Shown: positions 1 through 8,849 of the stretch, piece after piece | How positions within the stretch are numbered: position 1 is the stretch's first letter | Layout: every line of letters starts with the position of its first letter | DNA from: SXOA01 sp051004015 | GTDB taxonomy: Bacteria > Planctomycetota > Planctomycetia > Pirellulales > Pirellulaceae | Length of the DNA stretch: 64,000 nucleotides | Reading direction: 5' to 3' | Assembly: GCA_051004015.1 (NCBI GenBank) | Contig: JBPCKT010000082.1 | Coordinates: 1 to 64,000 of the forward strand | Made by a program: the position numbers and the translations under genes | The notes under the pieces: model-generated | Database searches by the model: none | Seen by the model: the letters and a program-made list of their open reading frames with translations, nothing else | Told to the model about the DNA's origin: nothing

Positions 1-496
1 TTCGCCATACGTGGTCTCCAGCAACTTGGAAGATGTTGCTGCAAACCAACGGCGAACCGCGCTCCATTCAAAATGGCTGCTTTTCAATTCTGCCCCTGCT
101 GCTGTTTTTGACCGCCCCCTGACACCCCCGGGTAATTCAACAACCCCCCCGGCCCCGTCACCCAATTCGTGTTGAATAACCCCCCTGGTTTTTCAACACC
201 CCCCCCTTTTTCCAAATCCGAAATCTCAAATCCCGTTCCGCCCTTGTTAGGCGAGGACCTCCCGATCCCGCCGCCCGCCGCCCCCCGCTTTCTCCTTGGG
301 AGAGGCCCGGGGCGAGGGACTTCAGCCCCCTACAATCTGCCTTCCTACATACTAACAACTGTACACATCAAGTTGGCACAGTCAATACCTTGTGACAAAG
401 ATTTTCTAACTTCTCAAAATGAGACGCACGGCATCGGCAAGAGGGGCGGCCCCGAGAACCCGCCGGGAGTAACCGCATGGAGGCTACCGGATCGTG
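1..496. other. gene-free stretch, C-rich repeats
   Basis: I see no convincing gene here on either strand; the open frames are short and lack ribosome sites or recognisable domains. Around 130-220 the plus strand has several runs of six or seven C, each next to TTCAACA or its complement TGTTGAA, which could form weak hairpins. The left edge may be the tail of a feature lying outside the window. Confidence 0.5.
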
Positions 497-688
497 GGCC
501 CGGACTGGGACACTCACGACTGTGGGGACGGGGCGGCGGGCGCGGAGGGCGGGGGGGAAACGCCAGGTAGTGACCGTATCGAGAGCCGTTTGGCCGAGCG
601 CGGGAAAGCCGCTGGACGTCTTGACGCGGAAGGAGTCCACGGTTCCCTCATCGTTGATGCGGACTTTATTCCACCGGCCAACATGCAA
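497..688 (-). pseudogene. TonB C-terminal domain remnant
   Basis: The minus-strand frame reads like the C-terminal domain of a TonB energy transducer: VRINDEGTVDSFRV, then SSGFPALGQTALDTV, then WRFPPALRARRPVP and VVSVPVR. This follows the family pattern (SSGFP.LD.AAL..V..WRFPPA...G.PVP). Nothing resembles the N-terminal membrane anchor or the Pro-rich periplasmic spacer. The frame begins inside the end of the upstream gene (stop at 666), and after about position 497 it runs on to 368 as unrelated sequence. I therefore read it as a decayed or 5'-truncated gene rather than a working TonB. A short stand-alone TonB-C protein is the alternative. Confidence 0.5.
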
Positions 689-1010
689 GCCACACGATGA
701 TGGCGGTCGTTGCCAGAATCGTGCCAGTTACGAAACAGGTCCAGAAGCTGAGCCCAAGCCGCTGCGCCAAAACGAAAGGTACGAAAAAGGGAAGTCCCAA
801 GGGCACCAGTATCAGCGTATCGCGGGCGAGCGTGGAGATTGCGGGCAAATCGCGATGCTGAAACCAGCCGACGAGGAACGCGAGGATACTCACGATGGGA
901 AGGGATAGCAAGACCGCCCCATAGCGCGGGTAGCGCTTCGATAGTTCCGCGACGGCGACAATGATGACGGCCGCGATTACTACCCGCGCAATTGCCCAAA
1001 CGACGGCCAT
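666..1010 (-). CDS. small membrane protein (DUF3147-like)
   Basis: A protein of 114 residues, almost entirely hydrophobic, with about four membrane segments: residues 3-20, 30-47, 62-82 and 90-110. The start MAVVWAIARVV is preceded by a GGAGG-type ribosome site on the minus strand. The general look, with its LSLPIVSILAF segment, resembles the DUF3147 family of small inner-membrane proteins, whose function is unknown. It lies 68 bases downstream of the lipoprotein gene in the metal-efflux group and may be a last member of that operon. The family assignment is from memory of the pattern; a role in metal efflux is only inferred from position. Confidence 0.6.
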   Translation of the reverse strand: MAVVWAIARVVIAAVIIVAVAELSKRYPRYGAVLLSLPIVSILAFLVGWFQHRDLPAISTLARDTLILVPLGLPFFVPFVLAQRLGLSFWTCFVTGTILATTAIIVWLACWPVE

Positions 1011-1078
1011 GCGATCCTCCTTCCGCGCTACCGAGCGGCAGACGACGTGCCTGCCGCAAGTCTGAGTTGGATACTTTG

Positions 1079-1567
1079 TTATTCCTTCTTGTGATCGTGG
1101 GACTCTTCCTTGAAGTCGCCGGCGTAGGGAGTGCCATCAACTTCCGTAGTCACGCTGCCCGCAAATTCCTGGACCTTGCCGAGCGAATCGTGTTGTCCGA
1201 CGAAGCGGGAAGCTGCCCCACCCGATTCACCATCGAGAGGCTGAGCGACGAGGTCAACTTGAAAGGACGGTTCAGTGATCGTGAGCAGCAGCTTTTCCGC
1301 TTTGATAGGGGCAGGGGTCTTCGCGTCACCGCCGAGCACGTAGACTGCCGACTCCTTCTTCTCGTGATCGACCGTGAATTCAATGTGGTACTTGCCTCCC
1401 CCCCATTCCGCGATCGTGCCGCCGTGAGGACCGGCACCATGGTTCTCGTGTCCCTCCTTCAACGTTTCCGTCACGGGTGGCGGAGCGGGTCTTGCGGGTT
1501 GCTGCGGTCCGCAACCGGCCAGAAACAATGCCAACGCGCACCAACTGAGCAGACTTAGAATCTTCAT
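1079..1567 (-). CDS. small lipoprotein linked to metal efflux
   Basis: Lipoprotein of 162 residues. The start MKILSLLSW was preferred because GGAG lies six bases upstream; a longer frame begins with TTG at 1582. The N-terminus is a signal peptide ending in the lipobox LAGC, so the mature protein starts at Cys 18 or so and should be lipid-anchored. The mature part opens with a His-rich stretch (EGHENHGAGPHGGTIAEWG) and ends in SHDHKKE, both plausible metal ligands. The central segment GKYHIEFTVDHEKKESAVYVLG looks like a small beta-sandwich. It sits 24 bases after the RND pump gene, so it is probably co-transcribed. A metal-binding accessory role is inferred. I do not recognise a named family. 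Confidence 0.75.
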   Translation of the reverse strand: MKILSLLSWCALALFLAGCGPQQPARPAPPPVTETLKEGHENHGAGPHGGTIAEWGGGKYHIEFTVDHEKKESAVYVLGGDAKTPAPIKAEKLLLTITEPSFQVDLVAQPLDGESGGAASRFVGQHDSLGKVQEFAGSVTTEVDGTPYAGDFKEESHDHKKE

Positions 1568-1590
1568 CCAAAGCTCCTTCAAAAAAATGG

Positions 1591-4500
1591 TCAGGAAACA
1601 TGAGAGGGTTCACTTGCCGCCGGCGTCCCGGCAACGCGCCGGGGCGGTGGATGATCAACAAGATCTTCATCCGCGGAGTGTTCCGTCTGGACGAGCTTCT
1701 GAGCGTCTTTACCGCTGAAGCGCCAGAATAGCCCGGGATGAATCAAAAACTCACAGCATGTTGAGGTGACAAGGCCGCCAAGAATCACGGTGGCGACGGG
1801 GTACAGAATCTCGCGACCAGGCTCTTGCCCGCCAATCACCAGCGGAACCAGTCCGATGCCAGCCGTGAGCGCCGTCATCAGCACGGGGGCAAGCCGTTCC
1901 AGGCTGCCGCGCAGCACCATCGCCTGAGAAAACGGCTCATGTTCCTCTTTCATCAGGTGAAAGTAATGCGTGACGAGCAGGATGCCGTTGCGCACCGCGA
2001 TTCCGCCTAGCGAAATGAAGCCGACGAGGCAGGCTACGTTGAGGGATTGGCCGGTCAGGACGAGGGCGAATACGCCGCCGATGAACGCGGTCGGCAGGGC
2101 GTTTAGGATTTGCAGGACGATGCGGATGGAGGGATACAGAACCATCAGCACGACGAACATGCCGATGACGGAAACTGCCGCCAGAATCCCGATGAGCTGG
2201 GTCGCTTCCTGCTGGCTTTCAAACTGTCCGCCGTATTCGACGAAGTAGCCTTCGGGAAGCTCGACGCCACCACTGACGCGCTGCTTGATTTCCGCGACCG
2301 CGCTGGCCAAATCCCGCCCCTGCGTGTTGCAGCGAATCACGATTCGCCGGCGGGCATTCTCGCGATTGACGGCATTGGGCCCCACCCCCTCGCCAATGTC
2401 CGCCAATTTCGAGAGCTCGACCTGACCGCGATTGCTCGGCAGGTCGATCCGCAGACGGCCAAGATTCGCATAGTCCGTTCGATACCCTTCCTCCAGCCGC
2501 ACCAACAGATCGAACCGCCGCTGTCCCTCGAGAACCTGAGAGGTCACTTCTCCTTGCAGGGCGGTTTGCACGACATCCGCCACGTAGGCGCGCGTGAGCG
2601 AATAGCGAGCCAGGTCGTCAGGCCGCAGCCGGATGTGCAATTCTTCGGTCTGGCGAATGGGTTCAATCACGGGGGGCGTCAGTCCCTGCACGTCTTTGAT
2701 GGACGCTTTGACGCGCTCCGCCGTGGCCAGCAGGGTATCGAGATCGTCGCCGTGGATTTTGATGGCGATCTGGGCGTAAACGCCGGAAACCATGTGGCTG
2801 ATCAGGTGAGCCAAGGGCTGCTCGACTTCGATATCGACGCCGGGGACTTCCTCGCGCAACTCGGCCAGGATTTGTTCCAGAATCTCCTCACGATGCCGGC
2901 CGCTGTCGGGGTTCATGCTCAGGATGTACTCGCTGGAGCTGACGGGCATGGCATGTTCGTCCAGTTCCGCTCGTCCCGTGCGACGGACGAAGTAAAGGAT
3001 TTCTCCGCGCGGCAACTGGGCCGACTTTTGCATCGCATGGAACTTGGCGTCAATGGCCTTGGAAGTTCGGTTGGTCGCCTCCAGCGAAGAGCCCGGAGGC
3101 AAGGAGACGTTGACCTGGATGCTCCCCTCATCGAATTGCGGCAGAAAGTTGATGCCCAGGCGGGTCAGTTGCCACCCCGCCAGCGCCACCATGAGCCACG
3201 TTGCCAAGAGCAGCCAGCCGGGAATCGCCATGCTCAAACGGATCAAATAACTGGCAATCCATTTCATCACTCGGAGCAGCGGCCCGTCCCCTTTGTGATG
3301 CGTCGCCTGGGATTGCGGCAGCAGGTAGTAGCTGAGCACGGGCGTCACGGTCAGCGAAACCAAGAGCGAAGCCAGAATCGAGACGATGTAGGCGATGCCC
3401 AAGGGAGCAAAGAGCCGCCCTGGCACGCCGGGTAGCGCGAACAGCGGCAGGAACACGAGGATGACCACAATGGTGCCAAAGACAATCGCGCTGCGGATTT
3501 CCTTGCTCGCTTCGTAGACCACGTGGATCGCCGGCTTGGGACTGGCGAGGGCATTATTCTCTTTCAGCCGGCGGAAGATGTTTTCGACATCGACGATGGC
3601 GTCGTCCACCAGCTCCCCCATCGCCACCGCAATCCCGCCCAGCGTCATCACGTTGATCGAAAGCTCCGTCCCAGTAATCACGCTCAGCAGGCGAAACACC
3701 AAGGTCGTGATGACCAGTGACAGGGGAATCGCCGTCAGCGTGATGAACGTGGTGCGGAAATTGAGCAGGAACAGAAACAGGATGATCAAGACTAGCCCAG
3801 CGCCGATCACCATCGCCTCGCCGACGTTGAAGATGCCGCGGTCGATGAAGTTCCGCAGTCGGAACAATTCGGAATTGATCACAACGTCGGCTGGCAGCGA
3901 TGCTTCCGCCTCGGCAAGCGCGGCCGTGAGTTGGTCCGTCAGGGCTCGCGTATCCACATGGGGTTGCTTGGCCAGCGTGAACACGACCCCTGGCTCGCCG
4001 TTGACCGCTCCATCGCCCCGCTTAACCTGCGGGCCTTCGGCGACGCGGGCCACGTTCTCCAGCAGCACGGGCCGAGATTCGTTATCCTTGACGGGGACTT
4101 TCCGCAGGTCCTCCATGACGCGGTGCGAATCCGGTCCCAAACGCCCCAGAATGCGGATGGGCCGCTCCGTTTCCCCTTGCACGGCAAACCCGCCGCTGGT
4201 GTTGATGTTGCTCTCGATCAAGGCCTGTTCGACCTGCTGGAGCGTGACGTCATACTCCAGCAGCGCCGCGGGGTTCACCAGAATCTGGTACTGCTTGCGA
4301 TCACCCCCCTGGACGAACACCTCGGCAACTCCAGGAATCTTGCGGAGGCGCGGGCGGACGATCCAATCCGCCGCGGTGCGGAGGTCCATTTGTTTTTCCA
4401 CGGCGGTGTGAAACACAGCCTCGGCCGCCGTGCCGTCCATGGTGATGCTGGCGCGGCGCTGGCCCGGTTCGTCCGGCTGTTCCCACTGCAATCTTTCGAC

Positions 4501-5085
4501 TTGAACCGGCTCCCAGGTCGAAGGGTCGTGGCGATCCACGACCCGCCAGACGTGGACGCTCGGCTTGGCCCCGCCCCCGCCCACGAGTTCCGCCATCAAA
4601 CCGCCTTTACCCACCGAAGCGAGCTCGCCTCCCTTGGGGCCCGGCTGGCGATACATGCCGGCAATGACGATTTGCCCCATGATTGAAGAGGTTGGCGTCA
4701 TCTGCGGCAGGATCCCCTCGGGCAGCACGCCTGTGAGCGTGGTCAGTCGTTCTTGAATCGTCTGACGCGCCGCGCGAACATCGGTTTTCCAATCGAACTC
4801 GATGTAGATGACATTCAGTCCCGCGGTGGTCTGACTGCGCACGTCCTGAACTCCGCCGGCTCCGAGTACGGCAATCTCAATCGGCTGAGTCACCAGCGTT
4901 TCCACTTCTTCCGTAGCCAGGCCGGGGCATTCCGTGATGATGACCACGCGCGGCCGGTCCAGATCAGGAAACACGTCAATGGGGAGCGTCGTCGCCAAAT
5001 AACTGCCGTAGACCATCAGGCTCAGGCTGATGACCACGACGAGCATGCGGTAGCGGAGCGCCAGGTGGATGATGCCATTGAGCAT
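1591..5085 (-). CDS. heavy-metal efflux RND pump (CusA/CzcA family)
   Basis: Inner-membrane proton-driven pump of 1164 residues, the transport subunit of a tripartite efflux system. It starts MLNGIIHLALRYRMLVVVI and has the CzcA/CusA hallmarks DVFPDLDRPRVVI, a porter domain, and membrane helices 2-6 (about residues 425-640) and 8-12 (about 975-1110). TMH4 contains AMGELVDDAIVDVEN, so acidic proton-relay residues are present, but it differs from the classical CzcA (DFG..VDG) and CusA signatures; I cannot name the metal. At about residues 148-245, where CusA has a short loop, there is an extra Gly-rich segment (KGGLMAELVGGGG) and a WEPVQVERLQWEQP stretch, which explains why the protein is longer than the usual 1040 or so. 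The adaptor gene ends 15 bases upstream. Confidence 0.92.
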   Translation of the reverse strand: MLNGIIHLALRYRMLVVVISLSLMVYGSYLATTLPIDVFPDLDRPRVVIITECPGLATEEVETLVTQPIEIAVLGAGGVQDVRSQTTAGLNVIYIEFDWKTDVRAARQTIQERLTTLTGVLPEGILPQMTPTSSIMGQIVIAGMYRQPGPKGGELASVGKGGLMAELVGGGGAKPSVHVWRVVDRHDPSTWEPVQVERLQWEQPDEPGQRRASITMDGTAAEAVFHTAVEKQMDLRTAADWIVRPRLRKIPGVAEVFVQGGDRKQYQILVNPAALLEYDVTLQQVEQALIESNINTSGGFAVQGETERPIRILGRLGPDSHRVMEDLRKVPVKDNESRPVLLENVARVAEGPQVKRGDGAVNGEPGVVFTLAKQPHVDTRALTDQLTAALAEAEASLPADVVINSELFRLRNFIDRGIFNVGEAMVIGAGLVLIILFLFLLNFRTTFITLTAIPLSLVITTLVFRLLSVITGTELSINVMTLGGIAVAMGELVDDAIVDVENIFRRLKENNALASPKPAIHVVYEASKEIRSAIVFGTIVVILVFLPLFALPGVPGRLFAPLGIAYIVSILASLLVSLTVTPVLSYYLLPQSQATHHKGDGPLLRVMKWIASYLIRLSMAIPGWLLLATWLMVALAGWQLTRLGINFLPQFDEGSIQVNVSLPPGSSLEATNRTSKAIDAKFHAMQKSAQLPRGEILYFVRRTGRAELDEHAMPVSSSEYILSMNPDSGRHREEILEQILAELREEVPGVDIEVEQPLAHLISHMVSGVYAQIAIKIHGDDLDTLLATAERVKASIKDVQGLTPPVIEPIRQTEELHIRLRPDDLARYSLTRAYVADVVQTALQGEVTSQVLEGQRRFDLLVRLEEGYRTDYANLGRLRIDLPSNRGQVELSKLADIGEGVGPNAVNRENARRRIVIRCNTQGRDLASAVAEIKQRVSGGVELPEGYFVEYGGQFESQQEATQLIGILAAVSVIGMFVVLMVLYPSIRIVLQILNALPTAFIGGVFALVLTGQSLNVACLVGFISLGGIAVRNGILLVTHYFHLMKEEHEPFSQAMVLRGSLERLAPVLMTALTAGIGLVPLVIGGQEPGREILYPVATVILGGLVTSTCCEFLIHPGLFWRFSGKDAQKLVQTEHSADEDLVDHPPPRRVAGTPAASEPSHVS

Positions 5086-5100
5086 TGCGATTCCCTTCGT

Positions 5101-6522
5101 CTAGTGAGCGCCGTGAACGGTGCCATCGGGATGGACATGCACATTGGCCGGCGCTCCGCTGGCCGCTTGCGCCTTCATGACGCGATTGAGCGAGGCCGCG
5201 CCGCTTTGCGCGACATAGAAACCGGGACTCAACGCGCCGTCGTTCGCCAATACAGAATTGAGACGATCTTCGTACAAGACATGCACGGGCCGGCGGTCAA
5301 ACAGGTCGCCATTCTGCCGGAACACGAAGGCTTCTGGGCCCTCGCGGACCACGGCTTGCTGCGGAACTACGAATACGTTCTCGAGCTTCTCCACCGCCAC
5401 TCGCAGACGGACTCGACTGCCGGGGCGGAATCGCCAGAGGAGTCTGGTGACGTTGTCCTGCGTGTAGTCTTGCCACTGATTCTCCAGAGGCAGAAAGAAC
5501 GCGAACGTCCGCGTTTGCTCATCCACGGTGTTGGACAAGTGGTTGATTTTGAGTTTTTTGGGAAAGGGCGGCCATCTATCGGTCGTTGGTGCCGTGTTTT
5601 TGTCAGCGGGCTGCGCATCAAGATCGACTTCGACCTCCCAGCCGTTGCGGGCGGCCTCCTGCACGAGCGGCATGTCGTCCTTGAAACCATGCCCTTCGAT
5701 CAGCAGCGTCCGGTGATCCGCCAAATGGCACAGGACACTGCCGGCATCGACTTGTTGACCCAGTTCGACGTTGAGCGATTGCAATTCGAAGCTAAAGGGG
5801 AGTTGTGGCGGCTCTGCTTCCGCATTGGCCGCCAGCACAACCGCGGTCGTGCGTAAGGCCTTTTCACCGGGCGCACGGACCACCATCTCGGTCACGAACT
5901 CCCCCTTGGCGGCCGCGGCGATTCGCTCCTTCATCAGCCCTCGCGCCTGCAAGTCTTGGCGATAGGCGTCCACGGTGGCCTGCAATCGGTCGATCTGATT
6001 ATCGATCTCGATGATCCGAGACTTGGCAAGGGCACCGGATTGGGCGAGCTCCGAGAGACGCTCGCGTTGCCGCTGCGAGATTTCAATCTCGCGGGTGGCC
6101 TTGTAAAGCTCCAACTGAGACGTGTGCAGGGACTCGCTCACCAGGCGAAGCGTAAAGAGGGGCGCATCGGGGGCGATCGTCGCGCCGGGAAATGCATGAA
6201 TTTGAGTGACAATGCCGGCGATTGGAGCGACTACCCCCCGGTCGCTAATTCCCGGCCGATCGGCAACAACGCCCGGCAAGTCGATGACGCGCCAATAGGT
6301 GGTTGGTTGGAGCGGCTTTGCGACCAAGCCCAGGTTCTTTCTCGCTTGCTGGCTGAGCTTGACCGGAACGGTTACACCGGGCGGCAACGCGGTGGGTTCC
6401 GGCGATTCCGTTGGAGTCGCCTGCAAATTCTGCCATTGGCGGTAGCCCCAAAATCCGGCCCCAATGGCCCCCGCCATGAGACAGACTCCGACGACGGCAT
6501 AGATCATTTTTTGACGAGACAT
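5101..6522 (-). CDS. efflux periplasmic adaptor (CusB/HlyD-type)
   Basis: Membrane-fusion protein of 473 residues bridging the RND pump and the outer-membrane channel. It has one N-terminal membrane anchor (residues 6-26), a Pro-rich linker, then the barrel-sandwich half motif around VAPIAGIVTQIHAFPGATI, a helical hairpin (about 130-185; QRERLSELAQSGAL), a second lipoyl-like half and beta-barrel domains. The C-terminus NVHVHPDGTVHGAH is His-rich and could bind metal ions before handing them to the pump. The order channel, His-rich protein, adaptor, pump matches czc/cus-like operons. It is 15 bases upstream of the pump gene. An inserted segment near residues 270-300 (DLDAQPADKNTAPTTD) makes it somewhat long. 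Confidence 0.88.
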   Translation of the reverse strand: MSRQKMIYAVVGVCLMAGAIGAGFWGYRQWQNLQATPTESPEPTALPPGVTVPVKLSQQARKNLGLVAKPLQPTTYWRVIDLPGVVADRPGISDRGVVAPIAGIVTQIHAFPGATIAPDAPLFTLRLVSESLHTSQLELYKATREIEISQRQRERLSELAQSGALAKSRIIEIDNQIDRLQATVDAYRQDLQARGLMKERIAAAAKGEFVTEMVVRAPGEKALRTTAVVLAANAEAEPPQLPFSFELQSLNVELGQQVDAGSVLCHLADHRTLLIEGHGFKDDMPLVQEAARNGWEVEVDLDAQPADKNTAPTTDRWPPFPKKLKINHLSNTVDEQTRTFAFFLPLENQWQDYTQDNVTRLLWRFRPGSRVRLRVAVEKLENVFVVPQQAVVREGPEAFVFRQNGDLFDRRPVHVLYEDRLNSVLANDGALSPGFYVAQSGAASLNRVMKAQAASGAPANVHVHPDGTVHGAH

Positions 6523-6636
6523 AGCTCACCTTCAGGAAATATCCGCACAGCCGCAGAACGAGATCGCCGCGCAGGACAATGCGCGGGATGTGCAGACCAT
6601 CGGCGGCGCAGAACAAGCCGCCCTGAAGATGAAGAA
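6523..6636. other. gap inside efflux operon
   Basis: This 114-base gap between the His-rich protein gene and the adaptor gene carries no recognisable site. A 40-codon plus-strand frame without a start runs through it and was not accepted as a gene. Confidence 0.4.
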
Positions 6637-7056
6637 TCAGATCAGCAAGACCTGATTGAAGAGATGCATTCGCACCGGGAGCCGCAAATGGTTTCCTGTG
6701 TCGCGTAGCCAATTTGCCGACGATGAGGCTGTCTGTGCAACCATCGCGTCAAGTACCACGGAGGGTAGCGCCGTTACCAGCGTATCTGGAGCGACCGTCG
6801 TTTTACCTGTCACCAGAAACGTGCAGTGGCTCTCGTGACAGTCGTCGTGTGAATGGCCGGGATGCTCTGGGACGTTGGAACTCGGAACCGAATGGCCGTG
6901 ATCATGCGAGTGGCCGTGATCCGCAGCCTCATCCACTAGGGACGCTGAATTCGCGCACTCATCCCGACTCGACGCGTGCGTATGGTGCGCGCAACAGCCC
7001 AGCCCCAGATGGAGTAAGACAGCCACGACGGTAACGAGTGAGATATAGGGGCGCAT
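6637..7056 (-). CDS. His-rich exported protein of efflux operon
   Basis: Exported protein of 139 residues starting MRPYISLVTVVAVLLHLGLGC. The start at 7056 was chosen because the first bases and the 5' leader match those of the neighbouring channel gene. A signal peptide is followed by CCAHHTHASSRDEC, with LGLGC as a possible lipobox. The central stretch DHGHSHDHGHS and PGHSHDDCHESHC is packed with His, Asp and Cys, typical of a metal-chelating segment. The C-terminal third has no recognisable domain. Position between the channel and adaptor genes supports a periplasmic metal-buffering or metal-delivery role, which is inference. No named family recognised. Confidence 0.7.
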   Translation of the reverse strand: MRPYISLVTVVAVLLHLGLGCCAHHTHASSRDECANSASLVDEAADHGHSHDHGHSVPSSNVPEHPGHSHDDCHESHCTFLVTGKTTVAPDTLVTALPSVVLDAMVAQTASSSANWLRDTGNHLRLPVRMHLFNQVLLI

Positions 7057-7096
7057 GGTTGATCCAACAGCCCTTAATTCTTCACCATTCGGCAGG
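7051..7096 (-). promoter_or_regulatory. duplicated gene leader, copy A
   Basis: The 40 bases upstream of the His-rich gene and its first codons resemble the leader of the channel gene at 8596-8643. Shared on the minus strand are CCTGCCGAAT..TGAAGA.TTA about 20-40 bases before the start, GGATCA just before it, and ATGCGCCC at the start. This may be a duplicated ribosome-binding or operator region. Confidence 0.5.
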
Positions 7097-7140
7097 CAAG
7101 TCAATGCTAATATTCCGTGCATGGAAGGCCACAAGGCCGC

Positions 7141-8601
7141 TTATTGGCGATTTTGCAGGCTGCCCGACAAAAGCAGTCCCTCCATTTCGGCTTCGGCCTT
7201 TCGCCGTTCGCGCAAGGCGTCAAGGTAATCGAGTTTGGTTTGTCCATAAGTGCGTTGGAACAGGATCACATCCAACTGCGAAGCCTCGTCCCCTTCCCGC
7301 AATTGCTCATTCAGCTTGAGCCACTCGTCCGTAAGGCCTTTGAGCAGGCGCTCATACCTGTCCTCATAGTCCCTGGCGTTGCTGTATCGCTCGAAGACCT
7401 GCGCCAGGCGATTTTGCAGGTCAAGTTCCAACTGCTCCAGCGCCCTCTCGGCAGCCGCGACCTGGCCCTGCGCCTGAAGGACTCCCCCTTGGTTCCGGTT
7501 CCAGATAGGAAGCGGGACGCCGATCGTTACGGAACCGTCCGAACGTCCGCCGATGCCGTTATCGCGCGCATTTACGAGTCCCTGCACCGTCACATTGGGT
7601 ATCTTCTCAACGAGAGCCCTTTGCACCGCCCAGCGAGCGCGCTCGACGTTGGCGATGGCCGCGCCGACCTCGGGGCTGGTGCTGAGTAGCTTCTGGAGCG
7701 TACTGTGCCAGTCATAGTTGCTGTGCGATTCGTCCGCATCCCCCGCCAGGCGAGCTTGGGGCAATTGCGGATCACCGACGACCGTTGCCAGTTCTTGCCA
7801 GGCCGCGACTCGCCGCCGGCCGGCGTTCCTCGCGCCCATGAGGAGCTTCTCGCTCTCGATCGTCACCTGGATCACTTCGGGGCGACTGCGTTCTCCTACT
7901 TTCTGCAGTTTTTCGCTGTAGTCCACGATTCGATGGGCATCGTCGGCCAGTTGCTTGTAGAGGTCCTCTTGCGATTGAGCGATCAGCACGTTGTAGAAGG
8001 CGATGCGGACATCGGTGAGCACGCGTTGCTGTTGCGCGGCGAGCTCGTGCTCGGCCCGCGCCCATTCTTGTGCGGCGACTTGTCGATTTAACTTCAACTT
8101 GCCGCCCCGCACGATCTCCTGATTGATGAACACGCCGTCTTGCTCCGCCAGACCGCGGCTGCCGATCTGTTGGCCCTCGTAGCCCACCGTGGGGTTCGGG
8201 GGGAGGCCCACCTGGGTGTAGTTTCCGCTAGCAGCCTGGACTAGCGCCGCCGCGCGGGCGACCGACGGGTTGGCAATCATCGCCATTTGTTCCAGGTCAG
8301 CCAGAGTCAGCGCTTCCGCGGCGACGGACTTGAGCGCCGCCCGCGGCAGCGGTTCCGGCACCGATGCCGGCTGGGGAATCTCTGCTTGAAACTGAGCTGG
8401 TTGGACCCGCGGAGGCGGATACGACGGAGTTGGAGTCGGAAGGGACGCTTGTGGTGACCGGCGCGCGACGAGCACGGACTCGTTCGGCGAAGCGACCTGG
8501 CTAGCAGACTGACAGCCAATCAAAATCGCCAGGCAAGGCGATAGCATTAAGGTCAATCGCAAGCGTGCCATCGCGGAAATGGGGGAGAAAAATGGGCGCA
8601 T
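7141..8601 (-). CDS. outer-membrane efflux channel (TolC/CusC family)
   Basis: Outer-membrane factor of 486 residues. It begins MRPFFSPISAMARLRLTL; the lipobox LIGC puts the lipidated Cys at residue 30, as in CusC-type channels (a start at Met 11 is also possible). A Pro-rich linker (about 50-85) precedes two long helical repeats typical of the family: ALVQAASGNYTQVGLPPNPTVGYEGQ in the first and VERARWAVQRALVEKIPNVTVQ in the second, then IPLPIWNRNQG-like VGVPLPIWNRNQGG. The C-terminal end TKLDYLDALRERRKAEAEMEG is a long helix. It is the first gene of the efflux operon, so the operon promoter should lie above 8601. Confidence 0.9.
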   Translation of the reverse strand: MRPFFSPISAMARLRLTLMLSPCLAILIGCQSASQVASPNESVLVARRSPQASLPTPTPSYPPPRVQPAQFQAEIPQPASVPEPLPRAALKSVAAEALTLADLEQMAMIANPSVARAAALVQAASGNYTQVGLPPNPTVGYEGQQIGSRGLAEQDGVFINQEIVRGGKLKLNRQVAAQEWARAEHELAAQQQRVLTDVRIAFYNVLIAQSQEDLYKQLADDAHRIVDYSEKLQKVGERSRPEVIQVTIESEKLLMGARNAGRRRVAAWQELATVVGDPQLPQARLAGDADESHSNYDWHSTLQKLLSTSPEVGAAIANVERARWAVQRALVEKIPNVTVQGLVNARDNGIGGRSDGSVTIGVPLPIWNRNQGGVLQAQGQVAAAERALEQLELDLQNRLAQVFERYSNARDYEDRYERLLKGLTDEWLKLNEQLREGDEASQLDVILFQRTYGQTKLDYLDALRERRKAEAEMEGLLLSGSLQNRQ

Positions 8602-8643
8602 GGTGATCCCACGATTGTTCGTAACTCTTCATTATTCGGCAGG
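8596..8643 (-). promoter_or_regulatory. duplicated gene leader, copy B
   Basis: This is the leader of the channel gene, matching copy A at 7051-7096. The minus strand carries CCTGCCGAATAATGAAGAGTT, then GGGATCACC directly before ATGCGCCC. The similarity continues into the first codons (MRPFFS versus MRPYIS), which supports both start choices. Confidence 0.5.
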
Positions 8644-8680
8644 TAGCTCCCTGGGAATTCACCCCGATTTGAAGGCCCAA

Positions 8681-8710
8681 AACCCCGCGGACCGAGTGGT
8701 CCACGGGGTT
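8681..8710. terminator. strong hairpin, possible terminator
   Basis: AACCCCGCGGACC, loop GAGT, then GGTCCACGGGGTT form a 13-bp stem with one G-U type mismatch. On the plus strand it is followed by CTTTC and on the minus strand by TTTT, so it could act either way. It may insulate the efflux operon from the divergent protease gene, or it could be an attenuator in the 5' region of the channel gene. Confidence 0.45.
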
Positions 8711-8849
8711 CTTTCGTACTTGGCCGCGGTCCAGATCAAGGCGATGGCTCCTTTGAGCCATCCACTTTTGGGAAATGGCGAGCCCAGCGAGTGCCGACGG
8801 TGTGCAGGCCGTCAACATCTCTTAACATCGCATTATTCGTCCCTAGCCT

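Noticed and set aside
2110..3435. Plus-strand frame opposite the RND pump gene
   Set aside because: Antisense shadow of a well-supported transporter; no ribosome site or domain.
6523..6636. Forty-codon plus-strand frame with protein-like composition (AAQDNARDVQTIGG)
   Set aside because: No start codon, too short, and located in a minus-strand operon.
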